A DNA stretch of 64,000 nt from CAIRDP01 sp037138335 (GCA_037138335.1 JBAXIO010000003.1:248001-312000); one strand, 5' to 3'. Shown: positions 32,053 through 41,957, numbered from the stretch's first letter. Numbers and translations: made by a program. The notes: a model not told the origin generated them from the letters alone.

Positions 32053-34110
32053 CTAACCAAGTTTTGCTTTGAGATAATTATAAAATTCAATCTGCGAGCG
32101 GAGTTTGGGAGCCCCCCCGTTCTTATACCTGTTTGCTTCCCGGCCTGCAATGATTCTTGCTTTTACATTATCGGCAAGCTCTATGTCGAGCATGTCCTGG
32201 AGTTCTTTCCGGAGGTCACTATCCTCTACCGGGCAGGCGACCTCAACACGGTTGTCGAAATTGCGCACCATCCAGTCGGCTGAAGTGATGTAATAAAGGG
32301 GTTTCCCCCCGTTTGCAAAAACGAGGACCCTTGCATGTTCAAGAAAACGGTCAACGATGCTGATCCCTTCAATGTTCTCGCTAAGTTCTTCAAGGCCGGG
32401 AAGCAGCACGCAAATCCCGCGTATGATCAGTTTGATTTTAACGCCGGCGGCGGAGGCCCTGTAAAGTTTCCTCACTATGGTTTCGTCGACCAGGCTGTTC
32501 AGTTTAATGATCACCCATGATTCTTTCCCCGCCCTGGCATTCTTGATCTCCTTGCTCAGCAGCTTGATGAAGAATGCCCGCATGGAAAATGGAGAAAGGA
32601 TAAGCTTTTCGAATTTATAGGGCTTGAGGCTGGCTTCCATCATATGAAAGGCATTCACCACGTCATGGCAGATATCCTGTTTTGCCGTTAAAAGGCTGAT
32701 GTCGGCATACACTTTAGCCGTATCCTCGTTGAAATTACCTGTCCCGATGAGGGAATAAAAGAAATCCTTATTGCTTTCCTTACGGCGGATGAGGATCAGT
32801 TTGCTGTGAACCTTGAAGCCGGGTATCCCGTGGATTACTTTCACGCCTTCATCTCTCAGCCTCTCTGTCCAGTAAATATTGGCCTCTTCGTCAAAACGGG
32901 CCTGGAGTTCCATGAACACAGTCACATATTTTCCGTTCCTGGCAGCATTGATCAGGGCGTTGATCACACTTGAATTCTTGGCTGCCCGGTATATGGTCAT
33001 TTTGATGGAACGTACCTTGGGATCGATGGAAGCTTCCCTGAGCAGGTCAATAATGTATTGAAAACTCTGGTAAGGGAAATTCAGCATGATATCCCTTTCC
33101 CTCACAATTGAAAGCACAGAGCGGTTCTCAAAAAGATCCTTATGCTTTAATGGGGGAAGCTGTGAATACTGAAGCTCCTTATGCCCCATATTTGGGAAGC
33201 CCATAAAGTCTTTGAAATTGTGATACCTTCCTCCTCCGCGCGTGGGGTCGTTCTTCCCGATATCAAGCCGTTTCTGTAACAGCTTCAACAGGTCCCCGGG
33301 GATTTCTTTGTCGAAAACAAACCTCACGGGCACCCCGCGCTTCCTTTGTTTCAGGCTGTCGCTTACGACCTCCAGGAAACTTTTAGCTACGTCTGAATCG
33401 AAGTCAAGTTCAGCATCCCTGGTGATCTTCACTGTATATGCCGAAAACGTGTCGTACCCGAATATAGAGAACACCTCCGACAGGCAATAACGCACTATGT
33501 CATCCAGGAGGATAACGTAATGATTGTCATCGTGGGAAGGTAGTATAAGGAAGCGTGAAACAGTACGGGTTGGCAGTTCAATAAGTGCAAAGTCATCTTT
33601 AACTTTGCGGTTGCTGTGCCCTAATTTGACCGCCAGGTAAATGGATTTATCAACCAGTGAAGAAATTTCCCTGAGGCTGCTTATCATGATAGGGAAGAGG
33701 CCTACCCGAACCTGGTCCTGGAAATATCTTTTCACGAAACGGCCCTGCTCTTCGCTGAGCTGATTCTCATCAATGATGAAAATTCCGTGAGATTTTAATT
33801 CACCTACAATTTCCTCATAAACCGCCATGAATTCTTTTTCCTGCACCTGTACTATCTCCAGGATCTCCTTCAGTACTCTTTTCGGATTGACAACCGTGTC
33901 GTATGGCAGGCTTTTAACCTTGAGCATACGGTTCAGTGTTGCAACACGAACACGGAAGAATTCATCCCTGTTATTTGAAAAAATGCCGAGGAATTTCAAC
34001 CGCTCGAGAAGGGGGTTGTTCTTATCGGCTGCCTCCTGGAGGACCCTGCCGTTGAAATGCAACCAGCTTATCTCCCGGTTTAAAATAGGTAATTTTAATT
34101 TCGAAGCCAT
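32053..34110 (-). CDS. ppk1: Polyphosphate kinase 1
   Basis: Makes inorganic polyphosphate from ATP. The 685-residue protein has the usual N-terminal domain (LNREISWLHFNGRVLQEA), the head domain and two phospholipase-D-like C-terminal domains. The autophosphorylated histidine is in GFKVHSKLILI (about 437) and the second conserved histidine in FLEHARVLVF (about 592); RFDEEANIYW and IGTGNFNEDTA are also diagnostic. Its start is the base next to the sixA stop, so the two are translated together. Confidence 0.97.
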   Translation of the reverse strand: MASKLKLPILNREISWLHFNGRVLQEAADKNNPLLERLKFLGIFSNNRDEFFRVRVATLNRMLKVKSLPYDTVVNPKRVLKEILEIVQVQEKEFMAVYEEIVGELKSHGIFIIDENQLSEEQGRFVKRYFQDQVRVGLFPIMISSLREISSLVDKSIYLAVKLGHSNRKVKDDFALIELPTRTVSRFLILPSHDDNHYVILLDDIVRYCLSEVFSIFGYDTFSAYTVKITRDAELDFDSDVAKSFLEVVSDSLKQRKRGVPVRFVFDKEIPGDLLKLLQKRLDIGKNDPTRGGGRYHNFKDFMGFPNMGHKELQYSQLPPLKHKDLFENRSVLSIVRERDIMLNFPYQSFQYIIDLLREASIDPKVRSIKMTIYRAAKNSSVINALINAARNGKYVTVFMELQARFDEEANIYWTERLRDEGVKVIHGIPGFKVHSKLILIRRKESNKDFFYSLIGTGNFNEDTAKVYADISLLTAKQDICHDVVNAFHMMEASLKPYKFEKLILSPFSMRAFFIKLLSKEIKNARAGKESWVIIKLNSLVDETIVRKLYRASAAGVKIKLIIRGICVLLPGLEELSENIEGISIVDRFLEHARVLVFANGGKPLYYITSADWMVRNFDNRVEVACPVEDSDLRKELQDMLDIELADNVKARIIAGREANRYKNGGAPKLRSQIEFYNYLKAKLG

Positions 34111-34626
34111 TTATTCGGATCCCGGCAGGGTAGTTTGCAAGCGTTTTGGAGTGATATAAAATTTTAATTCTGATCTGGAAGCCGGGACTTCCTCCCATTT
34201 CCCGGTTTGAAATGTGATACCCACAACTGCAGAAGTAGGCATGTCGTCAATTCCCGGGTGAAGGAAGAGGTTGGCCAGCTGTGTGATCAACGGGTTATGG
34301 CCTATGATCATCAGTGAGGCAACATCATCCGGGGTACCGTAAATCAGGTCAAGTAGCCTGTCATATGGCCCATCGTAAATCTTTCGGTCTTTAAGTATTT
34401 GTTTTACAGGGTATTCCAGACATGCTGCCAGTATCTTGGCTGTCTCATAAGCCCTGACGGCCTGGCTGGATATCATAAGATTAGGTTTTACCCCCTCTTT
34501 TATAAGATAGTCAGCAACCAGTTTGGTTTTAATCACTCCCTTGGGCAGCAGGCTGCGCTGGTCATCGGCAAGGCCGGCGGTTTCCCAGGATGATTTGGCA
34601 TGGCGGACCAGGTAGAGGGTTTTCAT
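34111..34626 (-). CDS. sixA: SixA-like histidine phosphatase
   Basis: A 171-residue protein of the histidine phosphatase superfamily. The start giving MKTLYLVRHAKSSWE places the catalytic RH at residues 8-9; an earlier Met would add nine residues that overlap glyA. The second catalytic histidine is in MIIGHNPLI (about 110). SixA acts on phosphohistidine in signalling proteins in E. coli; here the tight link with polyphosphate kinase, itself a phosphohistidine enzyme, is notable but the substrate is unknown. Confidence 0.88.
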   Translation of the reverse strand: MKTLYLVRHAKSSWETAGLADDQRSLLPKGVIKTKLVADYLIKEGVKPNLMISSQAVRAYETAKILAACLEYPVKQILKDRKIYDGPYDRLLDLIYGTPDDVASLMIIGHNPLITQLANLFLHPGIDDMPTSAVVGITFQTGKWEEVPASRSELKFYITPKRLQTTLPGSE

Positions 34627-34642
34627 TATCAGTTTTTGCTTT

Positions 34643-35923
34643 TCAGTATGCAAACAAAGGATATTCAGCCATCATCTCATTAACTTTTTTCCTGACTTTC
34701 AGGATGAGATCCTGGTTCTCAATATCACTGATCACTTCATCTATCATATCAACGATCACAGGCATATGTTTCTCTTTCAGGCCTCTTGTTGTAATGGCAG
34801 GTGTACCTACCCTCAGGCCGGAGGTCTGGAAGGGAGAACGGCTGTCGAAAGGAACCATGTTTTTATTTACTGTGATGTCGGCCTGGACCAGGGTGTTTTC
34901 GACCTGTTTCCCGCTGATGGCGGGGAATTTCTTCCTGAGGTCAATCAGCATCAGGTGGTTGTCGGTACCGCCCGAGATGACGTGATATCCCTTGTCAACA
35001 AAGGCTTTTGCCATAACGGTGGCGTTTTTCTTCACCTGGATAACGTAATCCATGTATTCATCGGAGAGCGCTTCGAAGAACGATACGGCTTTAGAGGCGA
35101 TGACGTGTTCGAGCGGGCCCCCCTGGACTCCCGGGAAAACGGCCGAGTCGAGAAGCTGGGAGAACATTTTTACTTCGCCTTTGGGTGTAGTAAGGCCCCA
35201 GGGGTTCGGAAAATCCTTGCCCATAAGGATCATGCCTCCACGCGGCCCCCTGAGGGTCTTATGTGTGGTTGTGGTTACAACATGGCACCAGGGCATGGGG
35301 TCATTGAGCAGGCCTCTTGCTATAAGGCCGGCAGGATGTGCAATATCGGCCATCAGGAGGGCCCCGATTTTATCGGCGATCTCACGCATCCGTTTATAAT
35401 TCCAGTCACGGGAATAGGCAGAAGCCCCGGCTATAATGAGTTTCGGCCTGACCTGCAGGGCCTGGGCTTCCATTTTATCATAATCGATAACGCCTGTGCT
35501 CTGTTCGACCTGGTACCCTACGGCTTTATAAAAAATGCCGGAAGAGTTAACTGGGGAGCCGTGTGAGAGGTGGCCTCCATGGGCCAGGTCCAGGCCCATA
35601 AAGGTATCACCGGGTTTTAAAATTGTCATCAGAACAGCCATATTGGCCTGGGCCCCCGAATGCGGCTGAACATTCGCCCATTCGGCATTGAACAATAATT
35701 TTGCCCTGTCGATAGCCAGCTGTTCCGACAGGTCTACATTCTGGCAGCCACCGTAATATCTCTTACCGGGATAACCCTCGGCGTATTTGTTGGTAAGGCA
35801 TGATCCCATAGCCTTCAGCACCTGGTCGCTGACGAAATTTTCGGATGCGATAAGTTCAATCCCGCTGTTCTGGCGGTGAAGCTCCTTTTTAATAATGTTA
35901 AAAAGTGCAGTATCTTTTTTCAT
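34643..35923 (-). CDS. glyA: Serine hydroxymethyltransferase
   Basis: PLP enzyme that converts serine and tetrahydrofolate to glycine and methylene-tetrahydrofolate. The start MKKDTALFNIIKKELHRQ gives 426 residues, the normal family length; an upstream Met is out of keeping with homologues. SGAQANMAVL, ADIAHPAGLI and the PLP lysine in TTTTHKTLRGPRGG are clear, and VFPGVQGGPLEH follows. First gene of an apparent glyA-sixA-ppk-ftsB transcript. Confidence 0.97.
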   Translation of the reverse strand: MKKDTALFNIIKKELHRQNSGIELIASENFVSDQVLKAMGSCLTNKYAEGYPGKRYYGGCQNVDLSEQLAIDRAKLLFNAEWANVQPHSGAQANMAVLMTILKPGDTFMGLDLAHGGHLSHGSPVNSSGIFYKAVGYQVEQSTGVIDYDKMEAQALQVRPKLIIAGASAYSRDWNYKRMREIADKIGALLMADIAHPAGLIARGLLNDPMPWCHVVTTTTHKTLRGPRGGMILMGKDFPNPWGLTTPKGEVKMFSQLLDSAVFPGVQGGPLEHVIASKAVSFFEALSDEYMDYVIQVKKNATVMAKAFVDKGYHVISGGTDNHLMLIDLRKKFPAISGKQVENTLVQADITVNKNMVPFDSRSPFQTSGLRVGTPAITTRGLKEKHMPVIVDMIDEVISDIENQDLILKVRKKVNEMMAEYPLFAY

Positions 35924-35972
35924 ATAGGAAATTTTTATAAAACCCCGAACGTTATGAATTAGCAATGAATTA

Positions 35973-35980
35973 CAAAAGTA
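35973..35980 (-). promoter_or_regulatory. Candidate -7 promoter element of glyA
   Basis: TACTTTTG on the minus strand fits TAnnTTTG, 49 bases before the glyA ATG. A TTG at the expected spacing was not found. Confidence 0.4.
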
Positions 35981-36009
35981 TTAATTTTCCGGCAAATTGT
36001 TGATCTTTG

Positions 36010-36037
36010 CATCTGACTTCTGATATCTGACATCACA
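36010..36037. repeat. Four degenerate 7-bp repeats before the T9SS type B gene
   Basis: Units CATCTGA, CTTCTGA, TATCTGA and CATCACA in exact 7-base register, in the 138-base gap between divergent glyA and the next gene. The array probably lies in the 5' leader of the gene at 36062. Confidence 0.75.
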
Positions 36038-36061
36038 ATTCATCCTGGCTGGTCCGGCTGT

Positions 36062-37225
36062 ATGCAAAAAATCACCCTGATACTGCTCCTTTTTTTCTTC
36101 CCGATCCTATCATTTTCACAGCTGAGTGCCGGTGTTGACGATACCATCAATCCCGGGGTCCCGGTCACCCTCACAGTAACTTATGGTATGGTCGGCATTG
36201 GGATCAATATTACGGATGACGGAGTGGAAGGGCCTTTCCCGATTGGGTTCGAGTTTTCTTTTTTTGGCAATAAGTATACGCAATTTTATGTTGGGGCGAA
36301 TGGCTGGATTAGTTTCTCACCAAACCCCAATGCGAAAGGCACCCGGAAACCCTTCAGTATACCAAGTACTGCCGATTACAATCCAAAAAACTGCATCCTC
36401 GGCCCGTTTATTGACCTGAATCCAATCTCCGGGGGCAGCCCTTATATTTTCTACCAGACGCTCGGGAAGGAGCCCGGCCGGAGCCTTATCGTGATGTGGT
36501 GCGATTGCCCCATGTACAATTGCATGGATTCCGTCGCCACATTCCAGATTGTATTATATGAGGGCAGCAACATCATTGAGAATCATATTATGAGGAAACC
36601 TGGTTGTGACTGGCTCGACAACAAGGGGACCCTGGGCCTCCAGAACGGGAGCGGGTTTATTGGTTTTTCTGTGCCGGGTCATAATGCTTCGCCATTTACC
36701 GAAAGTAAAAAGGCATGGAGGTATACTCCGACTACAGTGGATAGTTTCCAGGTTGCACAAATACCTTATAACCTCAGGCCTGTCACTCCGGGCAATAAAT
36801 TAACTTACCGCTGGTACCAGGGCGGTGAAGAGATTTCTGAAGATCAGTCCGTCATCGTGACTCCCATGGAAAACACCACTTATATTGCATATGCAAGGAT
36901 CTGCGCAGGGGATGAGTTTTACGATACGGTCACGGTGTTTGTCCACCAGCCGATTCCCAACGCATTCACTCCTAATAACGACGGGTTGAACGACAGGTTT
37001 AAAATACTGGGTCTTCCGAAGGAAAATATTACCAGGTTCCAGATCCAGATCTTCGATCGCTGGGGGCAGGTCATCTATGAATCGAACAATATTGACGAAG
37101 GCTGGGATGGCACCTGCAAGGGTAAACCAAGCCCCTCAGAAATCTACAATTGGATAATCTATTACGAAACGAACAGCACTAAAGACAAGATATCCAACAA
37201 AGGCCAGGTTACACTCATCAGGTAA
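36062..37225 (+). CDS. Secreted protein with T9SS type B (gliding-associated) sorting domain
   Basis: A 387-residue exported protein. After a signal peptide (ITLILLLFFFPILSFSQ) comes a beta-rich domain (about 25-220; FEFSFFGNKYTQFYVGANGWISF resembles nidogen-like/PEGA-adjacent surface domains), an Ig-like stretch (about 230-295), and the C-terminal domain PNAFTPNNDGLNDRFKI...FDRWGQVIYES...GWDG, the CHU_C/type B signal for type IX secretion. Its ligand is unknown. The gene ends in an 8-base tail-to-tail overlap with a histidine kinase gene. Confidence 0.87.
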   Translation: MQKITLILLLFFFPILSFSQLSAGVDDTINPGVPVTLTVTYGMVGIGINITDDGVEGPFPIGFEFSFFGNKYTQFYVGANGWISFSPNPNAKGTRKPFSIPSTADYNPKNCILGPFIDLNPISGGSPYIFYQTLGKEPGRSLIVMWCDCPMYNCMDSVATFQIVLYEGSNIIENHIMRKPGCDWLDNKGTLGLQNGSGFIGFSVPGHNASPFTESKKAWRYTPTTVDSFQVAQIPYNLRPVTPGNKLTYRWYQGGEEISEDQSVIVTPMENTTYIAYARICAGDEFYDTVTVFVHQPIPNAFTPNNDGLNDRFKILGLPKENITRFQIQIFDRWGQVIYESNNIDEGWDGTCKGKPSPSEIYNWIIYYETNSTKDKISNKGQVTLIR

Positions 37226-38783
37226 CCGGGTTTCCGAAGACGTATTTTAACAATGAAGTAATCTGTTCTTTATTAAAGGGTTTAGCCAGGTAATGGTTTG
37301 CTCCCTTGTTAAGAATAGCTTCCTTTTCCTGCTGCAGGGTGTAACCTGTAACTGCGATTATAGGGGTTGAAACATATTCAGGTTTCTGCCTGATCAGCTC
37401 AATAGCTTCGCCTCCATCCATACCCGGCCCGAGATTGATATCCATCAATATGCAATCATACTTGTTTTGGTTCGCAAGTTCAATGGCCGACAAAGCGTCC
37501 TTTGCAACATCAAGCCTGAAATCTTTTTTAAGAAAAAGTTTTACAAGGTCAATATTCGCATCATTGTCCTCAACCAGGAGGAGAAGAGGGGATTCCCCGC
37601 CCTGCACTTCAGGGGGAGGTGGTTTGTTAGTACTGGCAGCTGCGGTTTCTTTGTTTTCAATGCTTTCAGGTCGTGAAGGGATATATAACATAAATGTTGA
37701 TCCTTTTCCAACCTCGCTTTCAACCCTCAGCCGGCAGTTGAGAAGATGTATACTCTTCCTTGTAATGGCAAGGCCAAGTCCGCTTCCCTCGTAAGGCCTG
37801 TTATATCCTTCACTGGCTTGCCTGAACTCTTCGAAAATCATTTCCCGTTTTTCATCGGGAATGCCTATTCCCGTATCCCGGATGCTGATAGTAATATCTC
37901 CGGATGAGTTTGCCTCTTTTTTCAGAAAGACAGCGATCCCGCCGGTATTTGTGAATTTAACGGCGTTGTCAATGAGGTTCAACAGCGAGGTCTGTAAAAG
38001 ATGCTCATCCGACTGAATAAAAATCCCTTTCTCTATGCTGCAATTTATGGCAAGCTGCTTTTGCTTTGCAGTTTCCCTTATGCCGTCAACACAATGTTCA
38101 AGAAGAGAAGAAAGATTGACATTGACCATATTCAGGCTGTAACCCGAATCCAGCTGGGCAAATGTCATTATCGAGTTCAGGGTCCTCATGAGCCGTTTTG
38201 CTGAGGTAAGGATATGGTTTGCCATCCCCTTTTGGGACTCATCAGTCATCAACGAACTCAGGATCTCGGTAAAACCAAGGATGCCGTTCATGGGTGTGCG
38301 GAATTCATGGCTCATATTGGCAAGCAGGGACGATTTTACCCTGCTTGACTCTTCGGCGGCCAGTTTTGCAATGATCAGTTCCTGCTGGGCTTGTCTCTTC
38401 TCAATCCTCACCTGCATTTCCTCAAGTTCCCGCGTTATGGCAGGGCCCAGCCTGTTAAGGGCACTCTTCATCATGTAATCGTTGGCGCCCCCCTTCATAA
38501 TGCTTACGGCAAGGTCTTCACCTACAGTCCCTGATACAAGAATGAACGGGATATCAAGATTCCTGGATTTAAAAATTTTCAAAGCTTCCTGCCCGCTGAA
38601 CCCGGGCATGGCATAATCGGAAATCACTATGTCCCAACCTCCTTTGTCAAGTTCGGCTTCCATGTCGGGCCTCGTTTTGACCCGAACATGGTCCACTTCA
38701 AAACCGTCCTTTTTCAGCTGCCTGATTACAAGCAGGGCATCCGTTTCGTCATCCTCGATAAGCAATAGCCTGATTTTTCTCAT
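37218..38783 (-). CDS. Soluble hybrid histidine kinase, REC-HisKA-HATPase-REC
   Basis: A 521-residue cytoplasmic phosphorelay protein without a sensor or membrane segment. Residues 1-120 form a receiver domain (phospho-Asp in DIVISDYAMPG). The HisKA H-box is MSHEFRTPMNGILGF (about 153), the ATPase boxes are NLIDNAVKF, RDTGIGIPDEK and GSGLGLAITRK, and residues about 400-520 form a second receiver (MDINLGPGMDG, AVTGYT, AKPFNKEQ). It follows the propeller kinase gene by 17 bases and likely takes phosphate from it. No DNA-binding output is present. Confidence 0.92.
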   Translation of the reverse strand: MRKIRLLLIEDDETDALLVIRQLKKDGFEVDHVRVKTRPDMEAELDKGGWDIVISDYAMPGFSGQEALKIFKSRNLDIPFILVSGTVGEDLAVSIMKGGANDYMMKSALNRLGPAITRELEEMQVRIEKRQAQQELIIAKLAAEESSRVKSSLLANMSHEFRTPMNGILGFTEILSSLMTDESQKGMANHILTSAKRLMRTLNSIMTFAQLDSGYSLNMVNVNLSSLLEHCVDGIRETAKQKQLAINCSIEKGIFIQSDEHLLQTSLLNLIDNAVKFTNTGGIAVFLKKEANSSGDITISIRDTGIGIPDEKREMIFEEFRQASEGYNRPYEGSGLGLAITRKSIHLLNCRLRVESEVGKGSTFMLYIPSRPESIENKETAAASTNKPPPPEVQGGESPLLLLVEDNDANIDLVKLFLKKDFRLDVAKDALSAIELANQNKYDCILMDINLGPGMDGGEAIELIRQKPEYVSTPIIAVTGYTLQQEKEAILNKGANHYLAKPFNKEQITSLLKYVFGNPVT

Positions 38784-38800
38784 CTGCCAATATTAATTGT

Positions 38801-41800
38801 TTATACGCCGGAATTTAAGGTGAAATAAAAAGTAGTGCCTTCTCCAGGAGCACTTTCAGCCCATATTAATCCCCCATGCTTAAGGACGATTCGCTTTACG
38901 GTGGCCAGCCCGATACCGGTACCCGTGAACTGGTCATCGCTGTGAAGCCTTTGAAAAGGAGTAAACAATTTCTCGTAATAAGTCATGTCGAACCCTACCC
39001 CGTTATCCCTGACCAGGTATACTGTTTTCCCGTCCTTTGCCTGGCGGCAGAATTCAATTACAGATTCTTTTTCTTTCCCGGAGTATTTCCATGCATTGTC
39101 AAAAAGGTTCTGGAATGCAATGCGTAAAAGCTTGGGGTCACAGTATTCCAGCATACCCTCCTGTATCACCAGTCGCACTTTTCGGTTGGGATTGAGATTC
39201 TTGATCTCGCGGTTGATGTCCATTGCGATATCACTGATATTGACCTGCATCTTATCGATGTCATGCCTTACTATCCTTGAAAGCTTAAGCAATTCATCTA
39301 TAAGTAAGTTCATCGACCCTGCCGATTCGGTGATCTTATTAAGAAAATCCCGTTCAGTTTCGTCAAGTGTTGAGAAATAATCTTCTATAAATGCCCTGGT
39401 AATGCTGTCGATACGGCGCACCGGCCCTTTAAGGTCGTGGGATACAGAATAAGAAAATGCTTCAAGTTCCTTATTTGCAGCCTCCAGCTGGGCCGTTCGG
39501 TTCGATACTTTTTCTTCCAGCTGTTCATTAAGCTTCCTGATTTCCTCTGTCCTGGCCCCTACCAGGGCTTCCAGCTCTTTTTCACGGATATAACGGATCC
39601 TGTAATTTATTATGAGCACAACAAGGGCAATGCCTGAAATGATACAAACCAGGATGAACCACCATGTTTGGTAGAAAAAAGGAAGCACATGAATTTTTAT
39701 ACTTGCAGTGACCGGCGATAATTCACCAAGGTTATTGAAAACCTGGACCTCGAACGTATAGTCTCCGGGAGGGACATTGGTATAATATGCCGTCCGCCTT
39801 GCGCCAACTGAGTCCCAATCCCTGTCAAATCCCGCAAGCCGGTACCTGAAAGTAAGTTCTTCAGGCCTGATAAAAGAGGGTGCCGTATAATGGATCTCAA
39901 GATTCATCATGCCTGCGCCAACCTTATAAACGTCACGCTGCTCAGCCGCTCGGCTGTTAATGAACACTGAATCCACCAGGGGAATTGGTTTAGAACTCCA
40001 AACCAGGGAGGTCTCCGGATTTATTATGGCGATTCCAGAGGAGCAGGGGTACCAAAGCTGGCCGTTTTTTAATTTTGAAGCCCCTGGAAAAAGTCCCATG
40101 TTCATGCCTGTAAATCCGATTGCTGTGTCAAAGCCGATATATTGCATAAACAAGGGACTGTTTTGCTGATCCAAAGACTTCTGTAAATTGCTGAATTTAG
40201 ATGTTCCAAGACCACCAGAACCTGCAAACCACATATGCCCGGAATTGTCTTCAGAAATATACCCGATAGATGTTCCTAACTCCCCGGTAGCAATGCGGGT
40301 GAATGTTTCCGTTTCAGGATTGAAATGAAAAAGCCCGTTTTGCCCGGTTCCTATCCAGATATTATCGAGAGAATCCCGGTGAAGGCACAGAATCATATTG
40401 TCGGGCAACCCCTGCTTTGCAGAGAATATCTTTATTTTTCCGTCTTTGATCCTGGCAAGTCCGCCATCCTGGGTTCCAACCCAAACCGATCCTTTGCGGT
40501 CCTCAAGGAAACAGAAGATCTTGTTGCTTGGCAGGCCTTCCCTGGTAGTAAGTACCTTACTTATTTTATCATCCTTCATGATAAAGATACCCTGGTCGGT
40601 CCCAACCCAAAGACTTCCGTCTTCAGTTATGAATAAAGCGTGAAAATACGTGCATTGCAAGCCCTGTTTTTCATTGAAACGGGTTGCTGTTTTACCGTCA
40701 AACTTAACGAGGTTCTTAAGGCTGCCAATCCAGATGTTATTTTTAACGTCAATGGCAACAGAGTAAATGGGAACCTTCCCGACACCAATTCCGGAACCGA
40801 GATTCTCAATCCTTCCGGCCCTGATCCGGTCAAGCCCGCCGGTGGAATTCGCTGCCAGGATACTGCCGTCGGCACTCTGTAATATTGCTGTAATGCAATC
40901 GCCCGAAAGACCATTCCCGGAAAGAACCTGTACCGGGATGCTCCTGATCCTTGAAAGCCCTGAAGCCTGTGTGCCGGCCCAGAGGTTATCTTCTTTGTCT
41001 TTGAACACGGCAAGAACGAGGTTTGATGCAAGGTGCCTCCTGTTGTCAACCTGTTCTGTTTTCCCGGTTGCCGTATTCAGCATGATCACTCCCTGACCCT
41101 CTGTAGCAATAGCCAGTATGTTTTTATCATACCCGGTGATTTGCTTTATACTGCTTCTGATAATGCCTTGCTTATCGATCCAGGGATTCACTTTCCCGTT
41201 CTGAAAATAATAGATATGCCCATCTGCACTTCCGATCCAGAGGGTAGCTGAAGAGTCCATCCAGAGGCCGTTAATATTCGGGTGTGCAAGCCCGTCTTTC
41301 TGACTGTAAATACTGATGTTGTTCTTGCTGATAAGGCACAGGCCGTCGTCGGTCCCTGCCCATATTTCACCGGCCCTGCCCTGGCATATTACGTTAACAT
41401 CATTATTACATAAGCCCTCAGCCATGGAGAATAACCTGGATTCTTTGTGTTTATATCTTAAAACGCCGCTGCCTGCAAGGCCAATCCACAGATTGTGATC
41501 TGAATCCTCTGAAATTGCGGTAATGTTTTTATTCAAAAAAACGTTTTCAGAATCAACTGCGCTCCAGCGCTGATTTTTATATGCAAGCACCAGGCCATTG
41601 CTGAAACCGGCAAGCAGGATGCTGTCACTGGTAAGATAAAGGGCCCCGCAATCCTGATATTTAAAGGAACTCAAAGATGAATTGTTCAGATAGGTGAAGT
41701 GCATCCCGTCAAACCTGTATAAGCCATATTCGTTTGCCAGCCACAGGTACCCATCGGGGGTTTGGGCTATATTGAAGATACTGGCCGGTGCGTTAGGCGA

Positions 41801-41929
41801 TGGAGGCCAGTTCCTGACCTGGTAAGAAAATCCGGAAATCTCAATCGGATGATTTTGTGCCTTGGCCGCCGAAAGCTGAAAAACACTGAACAACAACAAC
41901 AATAGCATAGCATTAAAACGACACCACAT
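38801..41929 (-). CDS. Membrane sensor histidine kinase with two-component regulator propeller
   Basis: A 1042-residue sensor. A signal peptide is followed by a periplasmic propeller of Reg_prop repeats (about 45-690; recurrent units such as LWIGSADG, LWAGTQASG, LWVGTDQG, VWVGTQDGG), a Y_Y_Y domain (about 690-760, FRYRLAGFDRDWDSVG), one membrane helix (about 765-785), a coiled coil (about 795-830) and the kinase core with H-box SVSHDLKGPVRRID (about 838) and ATPase motifs NAWKYSGK, DNGVGFDM, GTGIGLATVKRI. Unlike the hybrid systems of Bacteroides it has no receiver or AraC domain; the next gene probably fills the relay role. A well-spaced promoter lies upstream. Confidence 0.93.
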   Translation of the reverse strand: MWCRFNAMLLLLLFSVFQLSAAKAQNHPIEISGFSYQVRNWPPSPNAPASIFNIAQTPDGYLWLANEYGLYRFDGMHFTYLNNSSLSSFKYQDCGALYLTSDSILLAGFSNGLVLAYKNQRWSAVDSENVFLNKNITAISEDSDHNLWIGLAGSGVLRYKHKESRLFSMAEGLCNNDVNVICQGRAGEIWAGTDDGLCLISKNNISIYSQKDGLAHPNINGLWMDSSATLWIGSADGHIYYFQNGKVNPWIDKQGIIRSSIKQITGYDKNILAIATEGQGVIMLNTATGKTEQVDNRRHLASNLVLAVFKDKEDNLWAGTQASGLSRIRSIPVQVLSGNGLSGDCITAILQSADGSILAANSTGGLDRIRAGRIENLGSGIGVGKVPIYSVAIDVKNNIWIGSLKNLVKFDGKTATRFNEKQGLQCTYFHALFITEDGSLWVGTDQGIFIMKDDKISKVLTTREGLPSNKIFCFLEDRKGSVWVGTQDGGLARIKDGKIKIFSAKQGLPDNMILCLHRDSLDNIWIGTGQNGLFHFNPETETFTRIATGELGTSIGYISEDNSGHMWFAGSGGLGTSKFSNLQKSLDQQNSPLFMQYIGFDTAIGFTGMNMGLFPGASKLKNGQLWYPCSSGIAIINPETSLVWSSKPIPLVDSVFINSRAAEQRDVYKVGAGMMNLEIHYTAPSFIRPEELTFRYRLAGFDRDWDSVGARRTAYYTNVPPGDYTFEVQVFNNLGELSPVTASIKIHVLPFFYQTWWFILVCIISGIALVVLIINYRIRYIREKELEALVGARTEEIRKLNEQLEEKVSNRTAQLEAANKELEAFSYSVSHDLKGPVRRIDSITRAFIEDYFSTLDETERDFLNKITESAGSMNLLIDELLKLSRIVRHDIDKMQVNISDIAMDINREIKNLNPNRKVRLVIQEGMLEYCDPKLLRIAFQNLFDNAWKYSGKEKESVIEFCRQAKDGKTVYLVRDNGVGFDMTYYEKLFTPFQRLHSDDQFTGTGIGLATVKRIVLKHGGLIWAESAPGEGTTFYFTLNSGV

Positions 41930-41957
41930 GAGAAAACAAGTTAATTGAATTACAAAT

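Noticed and set aside
34766..35566. Long plus-strand open frame (266 codons) opposite glyA
   Set aside because: Fully antisense to a clear serine hydroxymethyltransferase gene; the translation has no family features and results from codon bias on the other strand.
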